Positions 1 through 6,593 of a stretch of 19,269 bases of DNA are shown piece by piece. A program made the translations under genes and the position numbers. This DNA is from an uncultured Selenomonadales bacterium (GTDB lineage Bacteria; Bacillota; Clostridia; Christensenellales; QALW01). The notes under the pieces were generated by a model. The model did no database searches, was not told where the DNA came from, and saw nothing but the letters and a program-made list of their open reading frames with translations. Every line of letters starts with the position of its first letter. Positions within the stretch are counted from its first letter, which is position 1. The DNA lies in the NCBI GenBank assembly GCA_905200615.1, contig CAJKLB010000042.1, forward strand, positions 1-19,269. The letters run 5' to 3'.

Positions 1-325
1 CCGGATTTTCCGCACTTTCCAGCTGTGCCGGGTCAACCATTATATTCAGGTCCTGCGATTTAAAGCTGTAGCGCATAATCGAGTCGGGATCGTCATAATA
101 GGAGCAAACCGTCTCCCTTGGAAAATCCAAAACTTCCGTTGGAGCCGGCGTTATAACCGGAAATGCTGTGGCCTCCGCTGCCATACCGGCCGGGGGCGCC
201 GTGGCCTCCGCTACCGTAGCCGTGGGCTGAATCTCTTCTGTTTTTTCGCTTGTTTCCTCGGCCGCGCACCCGCAAAGCAATGTTAAACAAAAAATCAGCG
301 ATAATAACCGTTTACCTTTTTTCAT
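1..325 (-). CDS. Lipoprotein, N-terminal part (runs off the left edge)
   Basis: Partial gene; the reading frame is open from ATG at 325 to position 1, giving about 108 residues. The protein starts MKKGKRLLSLIFCLTLLCGC, a classic lipoprotein signal: basic start, hydrophobic core and lipobox L-C-G-C with the modified Cys at residue 20, so it should be anchored on the outer face of the membrane. After the Cys comes a Thr/Ala/Pro/Glu-rich linker (about residues 21-62) containing an 11-residue near-repeat with AEAT twice, encoded by the 12-bp direct repeat GTGGCCTCCGCT at 168-179 and 201-212. A more folded part then begins (FPRETVCSYYDDPDSIMRY). The start is supported by a TAGGGGGAAAG ribosome site upstream. 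Function is unknown because the C-terminal domain is missing from the window. It is the only apparently intact member of a family whose broken relatives lie at 338-1083. Confidence 0.75.
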   Translation of the reverse strand, partial: MKKGKRLLSLIFCLTLLCGCAAEETSEKTEEIQPTATVAEATAPPAGMAAEATAFPVITPAPTEVLDFPRETVCSYYDDPDSIMRYSFKSQDLNIMVDPAQLESAENP

Positions 326-337
326 TTTTCTTTCCCC

Positions 338-511
338 CTATTCTAAAACAAGATATTCGCTGCCCGTCCATCCCCAGCCATTTTCAGAAGAAGTAACCAG
401 TTCCAAATACAAAAGATCCCTATTCGTTGAGATGCTGGGAGAAGGGTTATAATACAACACACGTAATGAAAAAATTTCATTAACTTCTTTAAAAATATTA
501 TTGATGATATT
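338..511 (-). pseudogene. C-terminal fragment of a lipoprotein-type gene (no start codon)
   Basis: A 57-codon open stretch on the minus strand ends in TAG at 338-340, directly before the ribosome site of the lipoprotein gene at 325. It begins right after an in-frame TAA (512-514) and contains no plausible ATG. The translation looks like real protein: it includes RVLYYNPSPSIST and ends SENGWGWTGSEYLVLE, which resembles the end of an SH3-like or similar small beta domain (inference). It follows the 40-codon lipoprotein stub at 578-700 in the same orientation, so the two may be the head and tail of one gene that lost its middle. Confidence is moderate because no homology search was possible. Confidence 0.5.
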
Positions 512-538
512 TTATCTTTTAAATATTTTTTTTGTCAA
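509..538 (-). promoter_or_regulatory. Possible sigma-70-type promoter for the left-edge lipoprotein
   Basis: On the minus strand TTGACA (533-538) and TAAAAT (509-514) are separated by 18 bp in an AT-rich stretch. It would give a leader of about 175 nt before the lipoprotein start at 325. The area overlaps the degraded gene fragments and is very AT-rich, so a chance match is possible. Confidence 0.4.
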
Positions 539-577
539 TATTTGTTTAATTTTTTATAATATCAAATACTCAAAAAG

Positions 578-700
578 TTAATTTTTCAGTTTCCCAAATA
601 CGGGTACTTCACGTTTTCCCGATAGGCTTGGTTGTATTTTTTCCGCGGCGCACCCGCAAAGCAGCAACGCCAGTAAGCAGGCAATCCCTTTCCTATACAT
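578..700 (-). pseudogene. Short lipoprotein stub (40 codons)
   Basis: ATG at 700 to TAA at 578 encodes 40 residues starting MYRKGIACLLALLLCGCAAE. The lipobox and following residues (LLCGCAAE) are identical to those of the lipoprotein at the left edge, so the two are almost certainly paralogues. Only about 20 residues follow the modified Cys before the stop, far fewer than in the intact relative. The start codon overlaps by 8 bp with the TAG that ends the fragment at 693-1083, the kind of overlap seen in tandem translationally coupled genes. No strong ribosome site is visible. I read it as the 5' end of a truncated gene whose 3' end may be the fragment at 338-511. A genuine micro-lipoprotein is the alternative. 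Confidence 0.55.
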
Positions 701-1083
701 TTTTTTCACAAGCAACCACGCTTTCGATGTTTGCCTTTATTTTAGAGCAAATGATTCCATATATATAAGTAATCACCCATAAGCGCGCTTTCTGTACGGT
801 TTGTATCCGCATAAAAGCACCCTTGTGCTTCTCCCCGGCGGAGTCCACCATAAGCCGTGCTTCTTCCATACTGCCGCTTTGCGATTTTCCCAAACACGCT
901 ATCGCCTGCCGCAGCGTCATTCCCTTTTCCAGCTGTTCCGCTTGCTTCTGACTTGGCAAAAACAACAAATTGGGCTGGGGATTAAGATACCGCAGTAAAA
1001 ATATCCTTCCTTACAGCCGCGACGGCATCACAGTTCAGCCTGTACAGGAGTCTTTTATGTGCCGCACTTTTTCTTGACAGCAT
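693..1083 (-). pseudogene. Frameshifted remnant of a related lipoprotein gene
   Basis: Two overlapping minus-strand frames appear to make one broken gene. The first runs from ATG 1083 to TAA 982 (33 codons, ending VRKDIFTAVS). The second is open from 1010 to TAG 693 and lacks a good start (only TTG at 968). Joined by a frameshift near 1000 they read KDIF-LRYLNPQPNLLFL, which lines up loosely with IMRYSFKSQDLNIMV of the left-edge lipoprotein. The second frame then has QLEKGMTLRQAIACLGK, a pattern typical of small SmpA-like domains in Gram-positive lipoproteins (family resemblance, not proven). Taken together with the stub and fragment downstream, this suggests a tandem array of related genes that has decayed. 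Confidence 0.45.
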
Positions 1084-1274
1084 AACGCGTCAAGGAAGTT
1101 TTTCTCTTGCCATTTATCCTTTTATTTTCACCGTTTTCCTGTTCATTCATCCTAAACGCAGTCCAAATCCGACCCGCGTTTTACACCGACGATTCCGCAA
1201 AGCAAACATCAGCGCCTCTCCCCTTTATCCTCTCTGCCGTGCAATATGATTGAAAGGAAAAGCGTTCAACGCAG
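1084..1274. other. Intergenic stretch with no recognised feature
   Basis: Only very short frames occur here on the minus strand (20 and 31 codons, one of them with a fair AGGGGAGAGG ribosome site), and none resembles a known protein. A 6-bp inverted repeat CTTGAC/GTCAAG lies just left of it at about 1074-1095 but is not followed by a convincing T-run. It may be further decayed sequence from the lipoprotein array. Confidence 0.4.
1262..1272 (-). terminator. Weak stem-loop just after the rhamnosidase stop
   Basis: The palindrome GCGTTGAACGC (minus strand) starts three bases after the GH78 stop codon and is followed by TTTTCCTTTC. The stem is only four base pairs with a three-base loop, so it would be a poor terminator; it is listed because nothing better is visible. 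Confidence 0.25.
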
Positions 1275-4175
1275 CTATTCTTGTAAATTCGTAACAATGG
1301 TATAACTTCCCGCCGAAACATTTAAAACGGTTCGTCCGTCACAATACTCCGCTTCGGGCAAAGAACAACGCCCCGGCAATTCCAGCCGCGCGGAAGTATT
1401 GCAGGGAATAGTAACAGAAAAGAATGCCTTCGCCTTTTCTTTGCTCCATTTGCAGGAGAGCCTACCATAGGGTGTAACGGTCTCTGCCTCGGCATACGCT
1501 AAATTTTTAGGAAGATACGGCCGGATCAAGCTGCGCGCAAAGCCGGCTTCCAACGGTGAAATCCCGCAAAGATAAGCAAAGAACCATTGATTGATACAAG
1601 CCAAATAAAAATGATTACGACTTCGAGGCTGCTCTGCCCAACCTTCCCAGCAGGAAGTGGCCCCCAAGGTAACGATATGACCCCAACTCGGAAATTCGGT
1701 ATCTACAGCAATACGCCAAGCCGTTTCCAGTTCCCCGCGCTCCGTTAGTATCGGAAGCAAATATTTGACAGAAAAACCGATATCCAGCTTATCCCCGCGT
1801 TCATGAATATCTTCCATTAAAGCGGAAAAAGTACGCTTCGGATCCTCTGCCAAGCCAAAAGCTAAAGGAAGCAGCGCGGAAGCCTGTCGGAAGGATTGAT
1901 CATTCACGCTGTAAGAAAAATTTTGATTGATCAGCTTTTTGATTTGATGATATTGATCCTCCCACTGTGCAGCATCAGGTGAATTTCCGACTGCCTGCGC
2001 AATTTGCGCCATCATTTGCTGAACAAACGCTGCATAAGCTAAGGAGCATAGCGCACCGCCCTCGGGCGGAACCGTGCCTTCCGGCGACAGCCAATCGGAC
2101 AGCGCTTTAACATAACGAGGGTTCTGCGGAGTATATTCCATAGCGGTTTGATATTCAAACATACCGTAGCGTTTCATGGGAGCATAGTATTTTCGCAGTG
2201 TAATCGTGTCTCCGTACATTTTATAAAGATGATACGGAATGACAACAAAAGCGCATTGCCAGGCAGGCGTATACTCACAAAGACAAGGTCCGGGCGCTGT
2301 AATGGAAACTAACCCCTGCTCATTTTGCGTGTCTGCCAAATCCTGCAACCACTTAATATAAAAGTTATGCATATCCAATGAAAACATGGAACAATCGGCA
2401 ATCAGCTGTGTATCACCGGTCCATCCGCGCTTTTCAAACACAGGCGTATCGGTGGGAATAGAATGAAAATTCGTGCGCAGAGAATTTACGCCATTGCGGT
2501 ACTGCAAATTCAGCAGTTCACTTGCGCATCGAAAATTTCCGATTACAGCAATATTGCTATGCAGCACGATAGCCTGTACCGTACACGGCACATCCAGCCC
2601 CTCCACCATGATATATTGAAAACCCATATAACAAAATTTAGGCTGAAAACATTCCTGCTCAAGCCCTGCCGGAATATACACGGAAGCTTGAAACTCCTGA
2701 TACCCATTTCCGTTAGAACAATCCACTCTGCCGTCTTTTAATGTTTCGCCGCAGACTACCCGAATTCTTTTCCCGCGCCGGGCAGAAAATGTAAGACGGG
2801 GCAACCCGGCTGTAATACGGGAAAAAACATATACATAGCGTTCCGCCCCCAGTTTAAGCACGTGCAGCGGTTCCAGCACCTCAATCTGTTCTACCCGAGG
2901 AGTAATACTGGGATATAACGGCATATGTAAAGCTACTTGATCCGAAGCGTTCTCCCATTTTTGAGAAAATCCGCAGCGGGTCCATCCCGGTTGTTCCAAC
3001 CGCGCATCCAACACATTCCCATACCATACGCTGTTATCCAGCAGCGGGCCTTCCGCACTCTGCCAAGAGGTATCGCTTACAATCTCTTGGACGCTGCCGT
3101 CAGTAAGTTCCAGGCGTAATGTACAAATCATCTGAGGTTTACAATTATCCCACGGTACCGTAGTATGGTCAGGCAAATCATAATCAATCCAATCCCCATG
3201 ATAACTGAAATAACCGTTTCCTAACTCTACACCAATGCAATTGCTTCCCTCCTGTACCAACTGCGTAACATCATAGGTCTGATAATATGCCCGGTGATCA
3301 AACTGAGAATATTCCGGCGCCAGATAAGGCTTGCCCAAAGCCATGCCGTTGATCCAAGCTTCATAATACCCCAGCCCGCAAATATAAAGAATGGCGCGTC
3401 TGACAGCTCCGGCAGAAAACTCTTTACGCAGACGCGGCGCTATCGCGTGACGTTTCAGCCTCCCCCATGGCTTATCCGGATACTTTCCCAGCACCCTTGC
3501 GCCTTTCCAATCCTTTCCGGTAAAAATCTCAGTGATGCGCGTATCATAATCCAGTGTAAATTTTCCCGCAAAACCTTCTATTTCCGGCCGGCTGAGTGAA
3601 CGGAACTCCAACACATTCTCTCCCAGCTTCAGCGAATCCGTAATATCAAGCATTTGATGAGGATGCCGAATGTGCCGATGAAACGTTTTATTTCCGGCAG
3701 CAATGATGTGCCCGTTTACCAAAACTTCATATTCTCCGTCGGCCGCGCCGTTAAAGTAGGCAAAACCGGGAAGCTGATCTAAAGCAAACACATATTGCAT
3801 GTGCTGTCCCCATATCCATTGGGTTCCTTCCAAAAAATCCTGTGAACTTTCATAACAGATCCACCGACCGCGAAACGCATCGATTCCGGTTCTAAAAAAA
3901 GCCGGAGTACTCTGCGCATATTCCTCTCCACTCCAAACGCTTACCGTCCAAGAATATTCACTGCATGGTTTTAACTGCAATTGCGGACAAACATATTGAC
4001 TTTGATTGCTTTTAATCCGTCCGCTGTCATATACGATATTTCCTTCATGAAGCACGGTCAGCCGATAGCTTTCCTGCACGGAAGGCGCATCCTCTAAGTG
4101 CCATCCAAAACCGTATTCCAATTGTTCAATTACGGGAGCAACTGCATTTTCACAAGTTAAATGCGTTATTTTCAT
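1275..4175 (-). CDS. Alpha-L-rhamnosidase, glycoside hydrolase family 78
   Basis: Predicted inverting exo-enzyme that removes terminal alpha-L-rhamnose from oligosaccharides, pectin side chains or plant glycosides. At 966 residues it has usual GH78 length. Order: Ig/fibronectin-like N-terminus (about 20-110), extra beta-sandwich (about 115-215), the Bac_rhamnosid_N lectin-like domain (about 245-400; RKEF, GLGYYEAWINGMALG, YDVTQLV), a concanavalin-like module (about 410-535), the alpha-barrel catalytic domain (about 540-880) and a C-terminal beta-sandwich. Glu581 in DTPVFEKRGWTGD matches the general acid and Glu844 in SCWEGW the general base. The acid motif departs from the common DCPxREK form (Thr for Cys, Phe for Arg). 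No signal peptide is visible, so it is probably cytoplasmic and acts on imported oligosaccharides. ATG at 4175 is chosen over upstream in-frame starts because AAGGAGAGG lies just ahead; the upstream extension is leader. Confidence 0.93.
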   Translation of the reverse strand: MKITHLTCENAVAPVIEQLEYGFGWHLEDAPSVQESYRLTVLHEGNIVYDSGRIKSNQSQYVCPQLQLKPCSEYSWTVSVWSGEEYAQSTPAFFRTGIDAFRGRWICYESSQDFLEGTQWIWGQHMQYVFALDQLPGFAYFNGAADGEYEVLVNGHIIAAGNKTFHRHIRHPHQMLDITDSLKLGENVLEFRSLSRPEIEGFAGKFTLDYDTRITEIFTGKDWKGARVLGKYPDKPWGRLKRHAIAPRLRKEFSAGAVRRAILYICGLGYYEAWINGMALGKPYLAPEYSQFDHRAYYQTYDVTQLVQEGSNCIGVELGNGYFSYHGDWIDYDLPDHTTVPWDNCKPQMICTLRLELTDGSVQEIVSDTSWQSAEGPLLDNSVWYGNVLDARLEQPGWTRCGFSQKWENASDQVALHMPLYPSITPRVEQIEVLEPLHVLKLGAERYVYVFSRITAGLPRLTFSARRGKRIRVVCGETLKDGRVDCSNGNGYQEFQASVYIPAGLEQECFQPKFCYMGFQYIMVEGLDVPCTVQAIVLHSNIAVIGNFRCASELLNLQYRNGVNSLRTNFHSIPTDTPVFEKRGWTGDTQLIADCSMFSLDMHNFYIKWLQDLADTQNEQGLVSITAPGPCLCEYTPAWQCAFVVIPYHLYKMYGDTITLRKYYAPMKRYGMFEYQTAMEYTPQNPRYVKALSDWLSPEGTVPPEGGALCSLAYAAFVQQMMAQIAQAVGNSPDAAQWEDQYHQIKKLINQNFSYSVNDQSFRQASALLPLAFGLAEDPKRTFSALMEDIHERGDKLDIGFSVKYLLPILTERGELETAWRIAVDTEFPSWGHIVTLGATSCWEGWAEQPRSRNHFYLACINQWFFAYLCGISPLEAGFARSLIRPYLPKNLAYAEAETVTPYGRLSCKWSKEKAKAFFSVTIPCNTSARLELPGRCSLPEAEYCDGRTVLNVSAGSYTIVTNLQE

Positions 4176-4303
4176 AATCAACCTCTCCTTTAAGACTGCC
4201 AAAAATATAATAATCAGACAGTGCTGTTTGATCCTTGGCATTTTTCCTATAAGCATGTCTATCACAAAAAATTTATTACTTCTTGCGCACGCTTTACAAA
4301 AAT

Positions 4304-4332
4304 ATCGTATCATATTGCACCGGCAATGTCAA
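4304..4332 (-). promoter_or_regulatory. Promoter of the rhamnosidase gene
   Basis: On the minus strand a perfect -35 TTGACA (4327-4332) and a -10 TACGAT (4304-4309) are spaced 17 bp. This predicts a leader of roughly 120 nt. It makes the rhamnosidase independently transcribable, although no clear terminator separates it from the URO-D-family gene upstream, so read-through is also possible. Confidence 0.65.
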
Positions 4333-4477
4333 CGCGGCGTGGTTCTTTATCAATGACCCGATTTTTCTCTGAACGCTTCATAAAAATTCAGAAGCAACCA
4401 AAAAATTTCTTATTATAATACAAAACAACTCTAAAACTCATCCACGCGCATCCATTTGCTTCCACACAAGCACACGG

Positions 4478-5593
4478 TTAAAAAGCCATTCGTTGCCAGC
4501 CTTCTCCTTTGATTGGCGGCAGCCCCAAAATTTCTCTTCCTGTATTCACATAGTAACGGTAATTTTCTATCTCTACCCCATTGGGAATCCGATGGTCCAG
4601 CGCGAAAATTACGCCGCCTCCCCTCATAAGTGATGACATCTTATATTCCAATTCATCACGGATCGCTTTTTTTCCTTTCAAAAGAGCGAACTTATCGATT
4701 CCTCCTTTTAAATAAAGTTTTTTACCGTATTTTTTACGAAGTTCCACGATGTCCATTCCGGCCGCAGGTTCGCACGGATAAAATCCCTGAAGACCGCTCT
4801 CCAGAAACGCATCGATATCAGCATTCATATTGCCGTCGCTGTCCTGTGAAAACAAAACTGCCCCATAAGCCTTTGCTGCCTCCCATACTTTTTTGTAATA
4901 CGGCGCAATAAACTCCTTCACTTGTTTGGGACCTGCCAGGGGACCGCTTTTTCCGGCCATATCTTCATGCACGGTAAGATTATCTATTCCCACAATTTCA
5001 CCGGTTCTTTCTATAACTTTTACACAAGTATCGGCAATTGTGGAAAGGATCTCTTTTATCAATTCCGGCTGCTCATAATAAGCAATGCTTAAATTGATTT
5101 CTCCCATAAGCTCTCTGGTTACATCGTAACCTCCGGGAATATTTAACAGCGTTAAATATCCTTTTTCCCTCAGCTTTTTTTGATGCAGCAATTTTTCACG
5201 ATCTATACGGTTTTCCGAAAAAGTATACCAATGCTTGATTCTATTCCAATCTTCGCTATTTTTCACCGGGAATTCCAAAGGCAGGGGAATCGTTGCTGAT
5301 TTTTTGCACAATTTACTTTTTCTTCCCAACTCATCAATCAAAATTGTTTCCGTTTCGTTATCTTCCAAAATAACAGGAGTAATTCCCGAAACAGCTCCTG
5401 TATTTGCAGCCAACCCTGTATACAGCACATAGTCCCAGTCAAAAGCCGTTAACGATATTTCTTTTTCCGGAACGCCTTTGCTGCGCCATTCCTGTTCCAA
5501 AACATGCAGCGGCCCGAACAATTCACAAAACATCTCTCTTCCTGTAAACTGATGCTTGCAATGCGCGATATATTGTTCCCGCGTCCAAATCAT
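4478..5593 (-). CDS. Uroporphyrinogen decarboxylase (URO-D) family protein, role unknown
   Basis: 371 residues, the usual length of the URO-D/MtaA fold. Supporting motifs are HEDMAG at 209-214, DSDGN at 251-255, YPCEPAAGMD around 272-281, LKGGIDK, and the late LDHRIPNGVEIENYRYY segment typical of a large URO-D-like subfamily found in gut Clostridia and other glycan degraders. No haem-synthesis gene lies nearby, so a true porphyrinogen decarboxylase is unlikely. Relatives of this fold include methyltransferases that move methyl groups to or from corrinoid proteins or thiols, but no corrinoid protein is encoded here and the His-x-Cys zinc motif of MtaA is not evident (HEDM instead). ATG 5593 follows a strong AAGGAGGAA ribosome site. 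Same orientation as the rhamnosidase (302-bp gap) and divergent from an AraC regulator, which suggests a job in the same regulon. Function inferred only at fold level. Confidence 0.85.
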   Translation of the reverse strand: MIWTREQYIAHCKHQFTGREMFCELFGPLHVLEQEWRSKGVPEKEISLTAFDWDYVLYTGLAANTGAVSGITPVILEDNETETILIDELGRKSKLCKKSATIPLPLEFPVKNSEDWNRIKHWYTFSENRIDREKLLHQKKLREKGYLTLLNIPGGYDVTRELMGEINLSIAYYEQPELIKEILSTIADTCVKVIERTGEIVGIDNLTVHEDMAGKSGPLAGPKQVKEFIAPYYKKVWEAAKAYGAVLFSQDSDGNMNADIDAFLESGLQGFYPCEPAAGMDIVELRKKYGKKLYLKGGIDKFALLKGKKAIRDELEYKMSSLMRGGGVIFALDHRIPNGVEIENYRYYVNTGREILGLPPIKGEGWQRMAF

Positions 5594-5662
5594 AAAAATT
5601 CCTCCTTATAAAGCAATAAAATAAGTGTATCAAATTTTTTAAAAAAAAGAATAACAAAAAGC

Positions 5663-5691
5663 TTGTAATATGGACAAAATTCCGATATAAT
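5663..5691 (+). promoter_or_regulatory. Promoter of the first AraC-type regulator
   Basis: TTGTAA (5663-5668) and TATAAT (5686-5691) are separated by exactly 17 bp, and the gene starts 33 bp downstream. It lies in the 130-bp divergent region shared with the URO-D-family gene, so a regulator bound here could affect both directions. No equally good promoter is visible for the minus-strand gene. Confidence 0.6.
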
Positions 5692-5723
5692 TGTGTAAAA
5701 AATAAAAGGATTCGTTTTTCATA

Positions 5724-6509
5724 ATGGAACATTTTAACGTGCATTTGAATCATTTTATAAAAAGGCAAACTTTCTGCGGATGGGAAATTCCTCTTCGGTG
5801 CATTTCCGATTACGAAATAGTTTTTATTGCAAGCGGAGAGGGCGATATCTTGATAAACCAAACCCATTTTCATGCTGTTGCAGGCGACTTTTTTCTGTTT
5901 AAGCCCGGAATACCGCACAGCCTTAAAGTTTCTCGTATGCCCTGCATGAATTTTTACGCCGCGCATTTCACCCCGCCGAATCATTCGGATATGATACTGC
6001 CGGATTATTTGCACCTGAACGCCTTTTCCCGCTTTACCTCGTTATTTAAATCGCTGATGCATACCTACCGGGAATTTGACAGCTTTTCGTTATGGCGGCG
6101 GAATCTTTTGCTTGAACAGATACTATGCGAACTGGCTTCGGCTTTTTATTTAAAAAATGAGTCTTTGGGCGCAAAAAAGATACGAAAAATTCTATCGCTT
6201 ATTCATGAAAACCCCTATAGAAAATACAGTATTGCCCAACTTACCAAAATTGCGGGAATGCAAAAAACAGCTTTCATAGAGTCTTTTCGTACAGTAACCG
6301 GAACCACACCGCTGCAGTATATTACAACACTTCAAATGGAGGAGGCACGGGAACTTTTATGGGAAACAAAACTGACCGTGAATCAGATTGCGGAACAGTG
6401 CGGTTTTACAGATGTCTTTTACTTCAGCCGATGTTTTAAAAAGCATTTTTCTCTTTCTCCTAAAAAATACCGTATAGCTTATCTCAGCAATGGTGAGGAC
6501 AGCAAATAA
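5724..6509 (+). CDS. AraC family transcriptional regulator (cupin + AraC HTH)
   Basis: 261 residues. The N-terminal half (about 8-100) is an AraC-type cupin sensor: YEIVFIASGEGDILIN, then GDFFLFKPGIPHSLKV with the usual Gly-Asp and Pro-Gly-x-x-His turn. The C-terminal half (about 160-255) has the double helix-turn-helix, with SIAQLTKIAGMQKTAF as first and VNQIAEQCGFTDVFYFSRCF as second DNA-reading unit. It probably senses a sugar and activates the divergent URO-D/GH78 genes and the GH2 gene that begins 84 bp downstream on the same strand. The ATG at 5724 is the only good start after an in-frame stop; the AAAAGGA ribosome site is about 13 nt away, rather far, which hints at weak translation. 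The ligand cannot be told from sequence. Confidence 0.88.
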   Translation: MEHFNVHLNHFIKRQTFCGWEIPLRCISDYEIVFIASGEGDILINQTHFHAVAGDFFLFKPGIPHSLKVSRMPCMNFYAAHFTPPNHSDMILPDYLHLNAFSRFTSLFKSLMHTYREFDSFSLWRRNLLLEQILCELASAFYLKNESLGAKKIRKILSLIHENPYRKYSIAQLTKIAGMQKTAFIESFRTVTGTTPLQYITTLQMEEARELLWETKLTVNQIAEQCGFTDVFYFSRCFKKHFSLSPKKYRIAYLSNGEDSK

Positions 6510-6593
6510 TATCCACCCTTGCCAAACCAAAAACAACCTTTACTTTTTTCTGACGCTGCTTTATCATACTTTTATGTTTCAGGAGGTAAAAAA

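Noticed and set aside
93..290. Minus-strand frame with Gly-rich repeats (YGSGGH twice)
   Set aside because: It is the +1 shadow of the lipoprotein linker; the true frame has a signal peptide, lipobox and ribosome site.
464..482. AT-rich palindrome TAATGAAA-AAA-TTTCATTA
   Set aside because: Low-complexity AT sequence inside a gene remnant; too weak to call an operator.
1110..1140. Catabolite-response-like sequence GGAAAACGGTGAAA
   Set aside because: Misses key positions of the cre consensus and is not beside a promoter.
4197..4240. TGCCAA/TTGGCA pairing in the rhamnosidase leader as a riboswitch or attenuator
   Set aside because: Only six base pairs across a 32-nt loop, with no T-run or conserved riboswitch core.
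5603..5634. TTGATA-N17-TATAAG as a promoter for the URO-D-family gene
   Set aside because: The -10 would overlap the ribosome binding site, leaving no room for it in the transcript.
5523..6014. Minus-strand 163-codon frame across the URO-D/AraC divergent region
   Set aside because: Overlaps both supported genes and the AraC promoter, with an unlikely composition (shadow frame).
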